From assembly GCA_022496805.1 (NCBI GenBank), contig CM040096.1, forward strand, positions 14,695,501 through 14,759,500: 64,000 nt of DNA, in the 5' to 3' direction. Made by a program: the position numbers and the translations under genes. Below are positions 38,734-49,915 of the stretch, in pieces. Positions within the stretch are counted from its first letter, which is position 1. Every line of letters begins with the position of its first letter. The DNA comes from Pohlia nutans (taxonomy: Eukaryota > Streptophyta > Bryopsida > Bryales > Mniaceae). The notes beneath the pieces were generated by a model. It was not told the origin of the DNA. It worked only from the letters and a program-made list of their open reading frames with translations, and did no database searches.

Positions 38734-40051
38734 TCGTTACCTATTACACAAGCTATGATGATGAAAGCATTAGAGTACGTTGATCCCAAAACTTTGTCAA
38801 ACATTTGAATTTGACTTGAAGAGCGATGGCTAAACAATGAGGACGACAAGGAAACAATAACACAATTGTCCACAATGATTATTGAGACTCTACAAGGAAC
38901 TTTAGAAGTTTAAAGCCTTCTTAAAGGATTTTGCTTTATTAAAGATGGACTAGGTTTTATAGTTTTGGCTTTTGGTGTTATGTTACAATATATATTTTGT
39001 TTGACATAACACATTTTTCCTTGAGTATGTTTATACTCTCAAAAAAATAATACAACAAATATATCATTGTTCAAATATACTTACTATTTGAAGTTTTCAT
39101 TTATTGTTCAAGTGATTTAAACATTTAATGTAATATTAAGGGTAGAACAAGGTATCTACTTTTAGTTTTGGTACTTGTGGTATTTTTAAACAATATATTA
39201 ATTTTTCATCTATTTATGTTTCAATTTTCATTCTCGAGAAAGTCACTTAGTGTAAATTTTGGGTACATATGGGCGTACAAAGGGTATTTAAAGGGACTAT
39301 TAAATAATTGGAATATTTTACTATTTATAGTATATACAATGTATATTACATATATAAAGAATATTCCTAAATATTCCCAATTTGGTTTTATAACACCCTA
39401 TATTATTTCTATAAATTTATAATTTTTATCTCAAATGAATAAAAGACACCCTATATTTGTTCTCTCATAGTTATCTAAATTTTTGACAATGACTTCCCCA
39501 GGTTTTCATTTCTAAATTTGTAAATTTTAAACTAATAAATAATATTATCTCATAAATATTTTAGTTTATGAATTTGTTACTATTTGACTATTTACATCTT
39601 AACATTTTGTTTGTATTTGTTGTCATCTTTTGTATTTTTTTGTATTTTCACTTCTCCATCTATATTTTATTTATTAACTTTAGAATTATTTTTTCTATAT
39701 TTTCATATGATATCCATCAAACCATTTTGTGTATTTTCATCAAAAGGATAATTTGTGCATTCATTATCATTTTTGGCCTATTTGTGCATTCCAAATGACA
39801 AGTGCATCTAGCACAAGGGTAATAATGTAAAATTATTATGTTGGAAACGGGTTTATTTTAAATCAAACTAGGATTTTGCTTAAATATATAAAAAGGCTTT
39901 AACAAAAAGAAATGGACTAACTACAATATAGTTGAACAAAAAAACTACATATAGTCCCTCACCAACTCAATTCCGCATATGACATCACAATGATTTTAGA
40001 TAATAAAGTTATGACATTTTAATTAAATAAGTTCATAATGTCCAAAACATA
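38734..40051. other. AT-rich spacer DNA, nothing recognised
   Basis: Small reading frames at 39168-39422 and 39568-39798 are phenylalanine/isoleucine-rich translations of AT-rich DNA without motifs. Confidence 0.5.
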
Positions 40052-40598
40052 TTAACCCTTTAACGCGCCAGCGTCCACATAGTGGACGACGCACAGATTG
40101 AAACTGCTCGATTCTCATCCAAATCGGACAGTTTTCATCCACCAAAATTTCTTTTAGTTCTTGAGCAAGTTGACTATCCTTTGTACGGTTTGGATCTTCA
40201 AAAAAGGTTATTATGATTTTTAGAAAAACAACAGAATTGGTTTATGTCAAGTTTCGTTCTTAGTTGAAAAAGTGGGACCTTAAATATGATTTTTCAAAAT
40301 AAGTAGAATCAAATAATGGAAATCGTACCATCTCGTAGTGCAAGTTATTTCAATTTCATTACCATATTTTTAAATTTTTTGTGCTAATTTTGGATTTTAA
40401 ATTGAATTTCAAGAGAAAACCTTGCAAAATTAATTTAAAAATATTAAACAAAAATATAATAAATCTAACCGTACAGATGTGATCTTCACATTGACATTTA
40501 CAACTTTGTTTTGACCATGAACCCCATTTTTGGTTTTCATCAAGCATTTTATAGCGCTTCTTTGAAAACAGTGTTGAATCGGGACGTTAAAGGGTTAA
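40052..40598. mobile_element. piggyBac-like MITE with perfect 14-bp TTAA termini
   Basis: 547 bp with TTAACCCTTTAACG at 40052-40065 and its exact inverse at 40585-40598. The subterminal hairpin CGTCCACATAGTGGACG is at 40072-40088. The end sequence is very like known piggyBac termini (TTAA then CCCTTT). No transposase. Confidence 0.8.
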
Positions 40599-40608
40599 AA
40601 GAATGTCT

Positions 40609-41544
40609 TTAACCCCTAAAGGACCATGCTCATTCTTAAAATTTTATCACTTTCTCGTGATGCTTTCAGAAAGGCAATTGTATCTCTTGATTGGTATTCA
40701 TGTAGAAAACTTCACCATTGAAGTTCAAAAAGGACTTAGTCATGAGACTGTATATCAATTTTCAGAACAATCTACCATATATATTACATGATTATAAGGT
40801 TTGATTATAAGTTGATTTCTGAAAATTTTGAATAAAACCAATAGGTCATTCATTGCAAACTTTCTCATAAATTTAAAAACCATGATTAGCGTTTGAAAGT
40901 TTAGGAGCATACAAAGATGTACTATATCTAGGTGCCCACAAAAAATGGTGTTCTAAAACTAAATACAACAACAATGATTGATTCTCAAAGATTTATGTTA
41001 GGGTGAAATGACTTGTTGGTGACTCGTTGGTGACTCGTTGAGCCGGTGTTTGTGATCGTTATTAATTTTTACATTGCAAAAATGTTTTAAAGAATTCAAA
41101 TATATATTTGGAATATTCCAAAATATTCCAAAATAATATAAAATATGTAGAAAAGATTCCAATTATTTTGAAAAGATACCATTTAAAATATATTTAAATA
41201 TTTTCCGTAATTATTTTATAGTGTTAATGATGCAGTAATGGCAAATATTTTACATATTGGACACTTCTTTTTTTAACGAATGTGACGTCCAAGTGTGAAA
41301 ACGCCCTTCAAGTCATCAACCGCCCTAACTACTATCTCCCAAGTTCACCTACGTTGACGTTTTAATTTTTTCCCAATGAATCAATCAACGTTATTGCAAA
41401 TCTTGAAGGATATTTGTGTTCTTGAAACGAACATTTTCAATTCTCTAGTTAACATTGAGTCAAAATTATGAAATCCAAACAAGTTATTAAAGTAATGAAA
41501 TTATTCTTGGACACAATGTGTCCACCTGGTCCTTTAGGGGTTAA
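40609..41544. mobile_element. piggyBac-like MITE with perfect 18-bp termini, 936 bp
   Basis: TTAACCCCTAAAGGACCA at 40609-40626 and its exact inverse at 41527-41544. Subterminal hairpin TGGACACAATGTGTCCA is at 41508-41524, next to the right end. The longest member in the window; its interior encodes nothing recognisable. Confidence 0.8.
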
Positions 41545-41897
41545 AGTTTCTAATTTCTTTTCATTATTCCAATGTTTTATATTTTTATCTGCATCTTCAT
41601 ATTTCTTAAAATCAAATATTGAAATTTGCTATCATTCAATGTTTGAATGATTTTTGAAATTTTCAACGATTTTCAAGGTTTGGTCTTTTTAACATTTTAG
41701 ATTCTAAATGTCTGAATTTTTGTTTGTTTTGTTACTTTGAAATTATTATTTATTATTGTAAACACCTTGTAAACATGTAAAATTATCTTTGACCTTTTGT
41801 TTTACATGTAGATTTTGTTTAAATGTACATGCATATTAAACATAATTAAAATTATAGTAATTTCCCAATAGGAAGATGTGGCAGAGAAATTGTACCA

Positions 41898-42500
41898 TTG
41901 GTCCCTAATGGGCGTAAAAATAGAGCATCACCTCCTCAGTCCCCATCGCCGCCTCTTGAGCCTCCATTGCCTCGATCTAACCCCCAATCGCTTCCTTACA
42001 CTATAAGAAAACTTGGTAAAAAAATGCCGCAGTTGAATTCAGCTGCGGTTTGTTTGACCTCATTCTGCTACAGTAGCTAAACGAATGCAGCAACTGTTTT
42101 TTTCGATTTGCGGCCTCAATTTTAAGAATTTTGGGGCGTGTAATATACCATTGGAAAGGTCTTGAAAATGCCTTTCAGCTGAATCTAGCTGCGGTTTTTT
42201 AACTAAGTTTTCTTATAGTGTTATGAGCCCTCATTGCCTCCACTTGAGCCCCCATGGCTTCCGGGTTCTCCACCATCACTACCAATTCAAGATCCATCTT
42301 TGTCACACCGCAAACCCTCCCAACACTTGGCATCCAAGATTTTGAGAACTTTTACTTTATATATGATCAAGAAGACATCAATATTGGTATTATCGGCATA
42401 TTTCTCTGTCAAAAAAGCTTTAGGAGAAACAATGGACAATATTGCATCTCCATGCAAGAAGATGGTTGTCCAAAGGACATGTGAGAAGTTTAACCCCTAA
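41898..42500 (+). pseudogene. Proline-rich reading frame split by a CACTA MITE
   Basis: Frames on both sides of the MITE are proline-rich (SPPLEPPLPRSNPQSLP before it, LPPLEPPWLPG after it) and lie in one frame once the element and one TTA duplication are removed. No ATG starts the upstream part here (TTG at 41898), so it would be an internal exon. Family unknown; it may be only a fragment. Confidence 0.4.
41999..42220. mobile_element. CACTA MITE, TSD TTA
   Basis: 222 bp with termini CACTATAAGAAAACTT and the inverse AAGTTTTCTTATAGTG, flanked by TTA at 41996-41998 and 42221-42223. Internal words TGCCGCAGTTG and AGCTGCGG recur as subterminal repeats. Typical of plant CACTA derivatives. Confidence 0.9.
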
Positions 42501-43037
42501 ACGTCCACGCATCCAATTACTGGATGTTTGTTGGTCAAACCCAATTTTGATCTTGAAGATGACTTTTGTTGCTAATACACCCAACTAAGAAAATGAAGTT
42601 TATTAAGTCTAGTCTGTACTCCACTTTTCAAATCTTAAAAATTCCAATTATTGAGTATTTTATTGCTTGTGCAAGCATTGTAGCTCAAGGTTTGAATTAC
42701 ACCACATAGGATGTTCACCTTTCGAATTTCAAAATTTAAATACAAAATATCTATGGAAAACATATCATGTGATTCTCCATTGTGATTTGTACCTGCTCCC
42801 AAAAAAAATATTAATTCTTTAAAGCTTTTTTGTAATAAAAATTATTTTTTGAAGTATTTGACTTAAAATTTTGTTAAAAAGGCCGTGTTAAATCAAAAAA
42901 ATCTGAAAATTTCAAGACTGATAGGAAACATTCAATTCCATGCATGAAAAATATTACAAAATATATTTTGATAAATCTTGAAGGCTAAATTGTGTAGTTT
43001 GACTTTCCTACAAAGGAGTGGTACGTTTAAGGGTTAA
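42490..43037. mobile_element. piggyBac-like MITE, 548 bp
   Basis: TTAACCCCTAAACGT at the left and ACGTTTAAGGGTTAA at the right (one mismatch). Subterminal hairpin CATCCAATTACTGGATG is at 42510-42526. Related to the partial copy at 13334. Confidence 0.8.
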
Positions 43038-43802
43038 GTACCCAGTACTCATGATGCCACCTAAAGGACTCAATGATACCGCATGTATGAGTTGGTGGAG
43101 AAGGTGTAGTGCACCCTTGCAAAGAACAAACCAATGTGGTTGTCGCTTGATGTCCTAAATAACATGACGTCAATCTTGATTACTACATCAGATTGCAAAA
43201 TGACACAAAAGTGCTTGTGATGCTCTTAGGCTTTGTGCATGCCCCGAGATTCACTGTCTATAAAGGACAAAGGAGGAGGCATTTTTCTTTGAAGAAAGGT
43301 TGTTCAAAACAAGTGGAATTACGATTTATACGAGATAAATGTGGTGGAGTTTTAACGCCATAATTCCAAAGCACCACTTCTCCTAAACAATGGCCCCATT
43401 ACCCTCCAAACACAATAAATACAAACCACAAACCACAAGCACAAACAAATCCAACCTACATTAAACACAAACTCTAGCCTCATTTTACTTATCAACCTAG
43501 AGTATGAAGGAATATGGGTTGAAACTGGGCGTTCTAAGAGACTTCATGGATAACACAAATTTATAAAAAAAGACCTACAATATTCAAAATAACTACTTGT
43601 TAATCTCAAAAAATAAGACATCCAAATATGTTTGTCTAATCAAATAGGGGTTTAAATTAATACTATATTGTGAAATTACAAATTTTAGTTTAATAAATTA
43701 AATCTTGTCACACCACAAAATTGAGTCTTAAAGGATGAATGCAGACTAGGGTCAACCAATTTTTTGTCCCGATGCACTAAGGTGCTAATCATTAAAAATC
43801 AA
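43038..43802. other. AT-rich spacer DNA, nothing recognised
   Basis: No coding or repeat signal beyond short direct words. Confidence 0.4.
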
Positions 43803-44379
43803 TTAACCTCTAAATGTCCTCACCCCTCTCCAAATTCAACAGTTTTGCAAAGATGCATTATGGAATGCAATTAAAAGGGATATTTTAACTTGATGTATGA
43901 ATGAAATTTGTACATAATGAATTAAAGATTCCATCCATACGGTAAAATCTTTGATAGATATCACAAATATTTTTTTCTGTAGAATTTGAAACTTAAAATT
44001 CAAAATTCTTTGTAATTTGATTACGAACAATATATTGACAATTTGTGAATGTAATTTGTTGTGATGGGTTGAAACTTAATACTCTACATGTGGTGTTTTT
44101 TTGAGATTTTTTGTTTGTTTAATTTTGTGAGTTTATTTTTTTCAAGATCATTTATAGACTAAAATCAATGAAATCTTTGGTGAATCACTACAACATGAAA
44201 TGAGTCCTAAAAATTTCACTAATCATCCCCTTTCTAATCGGATCACACATGCATGAAGCTAACTTCCTATAAAATCTACATCAAAAAATCCACACTACAA
44301 AAGGTGCATGATGGATGAGAAAATGTGGATGAAATATGTACACCGTGAAAAAATGGATGTTGGGGTAGTTAGGGGTTAA
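43803..44379 (+). mobile_element. piggyBac-like MITE, family A, full length
   Basis: 577 bp from TTAACCTCTAAATGTCC to GTAGTTAGGGGTTAA. The reference copy for family A (other copies at 33621, 46790 and 47922). No coding capacity. Confidence 0.8.
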
Positions 44380-45518
44380 GACAAATGTAACAATGATTTC
44401 TAAGAAATTTTAATATCCTAGGATTCTAAGGTGATTTTAGAAGGTGAGATAATTGTTGAATCCTAAAAATCTTTGTTATATTGTCCTAATTGATTTCAAA
44501 ACATTAGTGGCGTAGTGCACCTAGACAAAACAATTGGTTGACCCTAGTGTGCATTCCCCTAAATATAAATTATTAGAAAATTACGTGCACTGCAAGTGAT
44601 AACAAAATTCAGAAATGTGTAATTTATGATGTTTGTAATATGCTAGAATCATGCACTTAGATAGTGATTTTTGTTTTTATTTTATATTTTATTTTTGTAA
44701 GGATCAATATCAACATTAAGTTTATAACTTTGCATTTAAATTATTTTGGTGAATATGTGGCTATTATTTTGGTGAATATGTTGCTATTATTTCACTAATT
44801 GTTGAAAACATGTACACCCTCTCTTTATCGTGCACATAGTTTTTCATTTTTCTATTTCCAAATTGTCTATTTGTAAAATCCAACAATGTAATTTAATTCC
44901 TATCTCTTTAGTTTTTTGAATATTGATTATTATTTTCAATTTTATTTAGTCTTTAGTTTTTCATTGAGATTTTCTGTCCAATGATACTTATGTTTATATG
45001 TACTTATTTATTTTACAAGCTGTCAATGTTTCAATTTACTAACTATAAATTTTTTCCTTCTCTTCAAGTATCTATGCTTTCATTTCCAAAATTAAACTAA
45101 TATTTCTATATTTTACGCTTTCTTAGAAAACAAATCCTATGAAATTTCATGTTTCCGAAAAATCCTCATTTCTTCGTCATTAAAGTTTCTTGTACTTGAA
45201 ATCTTCATAGAATAATACTTCACATGTGAATTATTTTTAATATTTGAATTTAATATTCTATAGGATGGGGGTAGAGTGTGATGTAGGACGTATTAATTAA
45301 TTAATCTTGTGCACAAGATCCTTGTTAGAAAATAAAATAAAAAGTACAAACCATCTTAAACGTACACTACTACCACTTAAAATGTATGATATACATATAT
45401 GAACTCTAAAAGCATATCAAGAGCTAAACAACCCAATCTTAGATGATAGACTCCAACAAAGAGAGCGTCTTATCACCTTCAAACTCAGTTTTAGAGCAAA
45501 GATGACTAGTTACCAAAG
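44380..45518. other. AT-rich spacer DNA, nothing recognised
   Basis: No gene, no element ends identified. Confidence 0.4.
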
Positions 45519-45741
45519 GATGAAATAGGCAAGCATGTTGAAGAAAGTGAAGATTATTTTCTAGTGGATGAGGTTGATGGGCCTATTGAAAAAGACCATG
45601 ATGGCTATGTTCTAAAAAATGAGGTTCATGAGCCTAATGAAGAAAATGATGGAAGTTACTTTTGAGTTTAGGGTTTGGTGAGCCTATTGAAGAGGATGAT
45701 GAAAGTTACTTTCTAAAAGATGAGGTTGACAAGCCTATTTA
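45519..45741 (+). pseudogene. Decayed acidic 17-residue tandem repeat
   Basis: About four and a half copies of a 48-54 bp unit. The first three translate as DEIGKHVEESEDYFLV, DEVDGPIEKDHDGYVLK and NEVHEPNEENDGSYF, then a stop and a frameshift, then a unit resembling GEPIEEDDESYFLK and a partial DEVDKPI. It looks like a relic of a coding repeat, as the differences keep an acidic pattern. Host gene unknown. Confidence 0.5.
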
Positions 45742-46789
45742 AACGAACGAAGAGTCGGAGATCAATAATTTGGCAAATGTGAGTGACGTTGAGATTGAAA
45801 AACACACTCTATTATCGTATCACCACTACAATTCAATCCATTTTCAATTGAGCCTTATGAATAATTTTCAAACTATGACTATAGGCTTTGGGGCCGAAAT
45901 ATTGTATGTCAATACTACTAAATTCAAAAACATATGATGTCCTAGTAGATACATTACTAACAAAAAAACTATTCAAGATTCTTCCATAAATTGATTTGTT
46001 TAAAATTTATTTGGTGAAATAACGTCTTTTCACCCACATGTCAAAAATGAAGTGCCATGACGAAGCACATGCCAAAAAGTCAAGGGTCATGAAGAAGCAC
46101 ATGCCTCATCTCATTTATAGGACAAAACACTCTTCCATGCCTTTATATGAATTCCAAACAAAACATATGTATTCATGCATCTACCCCCCCATTTACAAGC
46201 TTGAGTACGGTATATAATAGATGTTTAAAACTATAAGTAATCCCAAACTGCATGGTGATAAAGACAACATTTAATTGTAATATCTAATATGCATAGAATA
46301 ACTTTTGGAAATTTATATCCATACGTAAGATTTTAAACACAATGAAATGAAAATATGAATTCGATTGAATTTAAAAAAGAACATTATAAATTCTTGTGAA
46401 GTGAGTAAAATGAAAAGCATTTGATATTGAAAAATTTATCCAAACAACATCTAAATAATTTATTAAGTTACTATTTTTCATGATAAGTTATGGAACTGTT
46501 AACATGGTAAAATTAGTCGATTAAGTCTTTTGATTAATATGTTCTAAATAAAACATAGTACTAAACTTACATACTAAATAAATGTTTGTAAATGTACATG
46601 AACCTTTTGATTTTTCACCCACACATAAAATACATACAAAAGTACTAAAACGTACATGTACTTTAATCCTCATTTTTGTAATATCATATGTAACTAAATA
46701 AAACAATCCAAAATGCAAAAAAATGTTCATGAAAAAAGAGCGGCAATTGCGATATAAAAAGGTAATGCAATAAATGAGTGCAATAAACA
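45742..46789. other. AT-rich spacer DNA, nothing recognised
   Basis: The minus-strand frame at 46521-46817 has no motif and lies in AT-rich DNA next to a MITE. Confidence 0.4.
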
Positions 46790-47900
46790 TTTTTGAACGC
46801 CAAAGATTGCTCCCCAATATTTTTGCATGATGTACAGAAGCAAACTTCGATTTTCATCTGTCATGCACTATTTGCAGTGTGAAATTTTTACTGAATTTTT
46901 TATGGGAATTTAGCTTCACGCATGTGTGATCTGATTAGAAAGTTGATAATTTGTGAAATTTTATGCCTCAATTCATGTTCAAGTTTTTCATTAAAATTTT
47001 CGCAGATTTTAGTCTAAAAGTGCTTTTGAAAAAGTCAACTCATAAAATTATGCAATTAACCCCCAAAAGCCCAAGGGGTATTGGACAAAACATAGATGTG
47101 TTATAATATGTGCCTTCCATATGTTCGATGAAGTTTGGTTCAATAGACAAAATGTAGGCCATCATCTCTACAAATTATCCGTAAGGTCAAACTTCCAAAA
47201 ATAACTTTAGATCTTTTTTTAATAAATTTAAAAGCATTAACCTTTGAAAATTTGTATAAATTCTAATTTTCACTTTTAGAGTTTAAAATTTGGCATGGTT
47301 GGTTAAATTTGGTTTATCTATTGTAAACTTCAAAAAAGCAAAAGAATTGATGGAGGGAACATCATTACTTTCCCCAAAATGGCAAATTTTGTAACACTAA
47401 AACAATGTTGAAGTGATTCACTTTGAAAAATTCTCCCGGGTGGAGTTTAACTCAGTTTGACATAATTCAAATTGGGTTGGAAAGTAGACTTGATGTAGTA
47501 TTTTTAAATATCTTTTATTTTTCAAAAAAAATACTTCTTTTATTCCGGGCACCCCGTTAGATTCGGGCAGCGACCAGAAAATGGTCGTTTGGGCATTTGA
47601 GGGTTAAAATATCTCCAAAAATCATTACACTTAGAGTATTGCATTTCTACCCATTAAAACAAATTTCATTCACAAATTGTCAATATCTTATTCGTAATCA
47701 AATTACAAAATAATTTTTAATTTTAAGTTTGAGATTATATAGAAAAATAATGGTGATAGGAATTGCAGATCTAACCAAAATTCATAATGTACAACTTTTA
47801 TTCATACATCAAGTTCAAAATATCCTTCTTCATTGCATTTTATAATGCATCTTTGCAAAACTACCCAATTTGGACAGGGGTGAGGACGTTTAGGGATTAA
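46790..47900 (-). mobile_element. piggyBac-like MITE, family A, interrupted by another MITE
   Basis: The two halves (about 46790-47055 and 47608-47900) together match family A in inverted orientation. Its left terminus is eroded; the right is TTTAGGGATTAA at 47889-47900. A 552-bp element is inserted between them. Confidence 0.75.
47056..47607. mobile_element. piggyBac-like MITE nested in a family A copy
   Basis: Begins TTAACCCCCAAAAGCCCAA, and the right end read inward is TTAACCCTCAAATGCCCAA (2 mismatches in about 19). TTAA at both ends (47056-47059 and 47604-47607) fits a target duplication. Hairpin CGACCAGAAAATGGTCG is at 47571-47587. Interior is related to 10593-11141. Confidence 0.82.
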
Positions 47901-47921
47901 AATGGACCCTAGGCCCCACGT

Positions 47922-48499
47922 TTAACCCTTAACTGCCTGAGCATCCATTTTTTGGATGATGTACAAATTTCATCCATAATTTCTCATCCGTCATGCACTT
48001 TTTGCAGTGTGGAATTTTTACTCTAGATTCTATGGGAAGTTAACTTCATGCATATGTGATCCAATTAGAAAGGGGATGATTTGTGAAAAAAATTATACCT
48101 CATTTCATGTTGTCGTGATTCACCCAAAATTTTGAATATTTCAGTGTAATAGTGCTTTAAAAAGAGTCAACTCATAAAATTAAGCAACCAAAAAATCTCC
48201 AAAAATCACTACACTTAGAGTATTACATTTCAACCAATCACAAAGAATTTCATCCGTAGATTGTCAATATCTAATTCGTAATTGAATTACAAAATAATTT
48301 TGAATTTCACGTTTCAAATTTTATACAAGATTATTGGTAATAGCAATTATAGATCTAACCGTATGGATAGAATCTAGAATTCAAAATATACAACTTTTAT
48401 TCATATATCAAGTTCAAAATATCCCTCTAGGTTGCATTAAATTATGCATCTTTGCAAAACTGCAGAATTTGGAGAGGGCTCTAGGTATTTAGGGGTTAA
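47922..48499 (-). mobile_element. piggyBac-like MITE, family A, uninterrupted inverted copy
   Basis: 578 bp from TTAACCCTTAACTGCC to TATTTAGGGGTTAA. Subterminal hairpin CATCCATTTTTTGGATG is at 47942-47958. It shows the undisturbed sequence at the point where 47056-47607 entered its sister copy. Confidence 0.8.
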
Positions 48500-49104
48500 A
48501 GAACAAACCTTCCCCGAAATTGAAAACTGAAGAAGCGGGAAACAACATACATGATAGCCATAACATTCAGTAGCCTTCCAAGAGGGTGCCTTTTAGTTTC
48601 ATCCGCCTTTATATATGGAGTGACCAATAATTTGCTATTGAATGGACTATTGAATCAAATAAACAATTACAAAACACTCTTGAATTGTGATGGACTGAAT
48701 GCTTTTGATTACTATTCACCATGGTTGATTGCTCTTGCTTAATGCCACCTGGCCAAATAGCTACTCATGTGATGTGGAATATCCCACATCATTTCATTGG
48801 GGGATGAAATGATGTGGGATATTCCACATCATTCTGTTGGGGAAGGCAGTAGTCACAGAGGCTAGTGAATGTTATGGCGTCGTCTCCAAACTGAAGAAAG
48901 GAAAAAGATGCCTAGGATGACGGAGGCCGGAGAAAAAGGATACTGGTGCTTCAGAAAGTGCCGAGTTCTAGCATCACAGAGAAATTGTCGTGCTTAAAAC
49001 CGTAGCAGCAATAATAGTTTATTCGCCATTGAAAGGGAGACTAAACTCCAAATGTTCACAACAGACATGCAGAAATGACGGAGTTAAGAAATGCACAAGT
49101 TCAT
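48500..49104. other. Spacer edge with a strong hairpin
   Basis: No gene. It holds the 27-bp-stem hairpin described at 48771-48830; beyond it the composition rises toward the GC-rich arm. Confidence 0.4.
48771..48830. repeat. Perfect hairpin, 27-bp stems and 6-base loop
   Basis: 48771-48797 is the exact inverse of 48804-48830. Each stem is itself nearly palindromic around GATGTGG and CCACATC, so several alternative foldings are possible. Confidence 0.9.
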
Positions 49105-49241
49105 CGTCGTCGCCTCCGAACCAGAGCCGAACGGTGAGCACTTTTGATGACCATTGCAGCAAGCTCGCTGCAGCTGATCTTGCGCTTTAGGCGACATAAC
49201 CTCAAATTCTCTGTCGAGACAGTGCTGGCCTTTCTTTCTAA
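49105..49241 (+). repeat. Diverged outer edge of the inverted repeat, right
   Basis: Inverted counterpart of 33051-33195; see that entry for landmarks. Identity is clearly lower than inside the arm. Confidence 0.8.
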
Positions 49242-49915
49242 CCGTCGGGTGAGCTTCTGGGAACCCTCCGGGCCCCCATGCACGCACGTCCCGGTCGGTC
49301 GGAGTCTTGCAGCTGCGGGAGCAGGAGCAGGATTTTCCAACGCTCGCAACCACCACACGGCATGGTCATGCATTTCGTCCCGTCCCGTGACTACCGAGGC
49401 CGCTTTACTCCAGGTTCTTGTCAGCTTAGGGTTTCTTGCCGCTCCTCCTTTCGTCCTCTCTTGTAGGACAGACTCCGCGCGCGAGTCCCCGGCATCGTGA
49501 TCGCGCAATCTTTTCGATGCGTGCAGTCGTTGGAATGCGCGCATCGTTGTTAGGGTTGCGGTTCCGCTGCGTCCGGGATTGATCAAGAACGGGTGAAACC
49601 CTAGCGCCCGCGGGCGATGCGCTCTATCGCCTCCCCGATGGCGATTGGCGATTCGGATTGCTGAGCTGGTGCCCGGAGGAGTGTGTTTGCGAGGCGTATC
49701 GCGTGGTGATTGCGGTTTAGGTTGGGCATTGGGAGTTTGGGTGGAGGCGATGGAGCGCGGAAATTGTGGGGCGGGCAAGCATTGCAGGCGCAGGGGCGGC
49801 GTGGGGATGCGGAGGCGTTGAGGGATTGCGAGGATTGGAGCCGGGCGGAGGCTGGGCGCGAGGAGTTTGGTTGGTGGGGAGTGCATGAAGCGAGGATGTT
49901 AAAAGAAGGTAAGAA
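49105..49915 (+). promoter_or_regulatory. 5' flank of the right PIE1 copy with three telo-box-like motifs
   Basis: Telo-box-like motifs at 49426-49434 (TTAGGGTTT), 49550-49558 (TTAGGGTTG, imperfect) and 49596-49604 (AAACCCTAG). The part from 49242 to the ATG at 49916 is identical to the left copy; only the sequence upstream of 49242 differs, so any promoter difference between the copies lies there. Confidence 0.5.
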
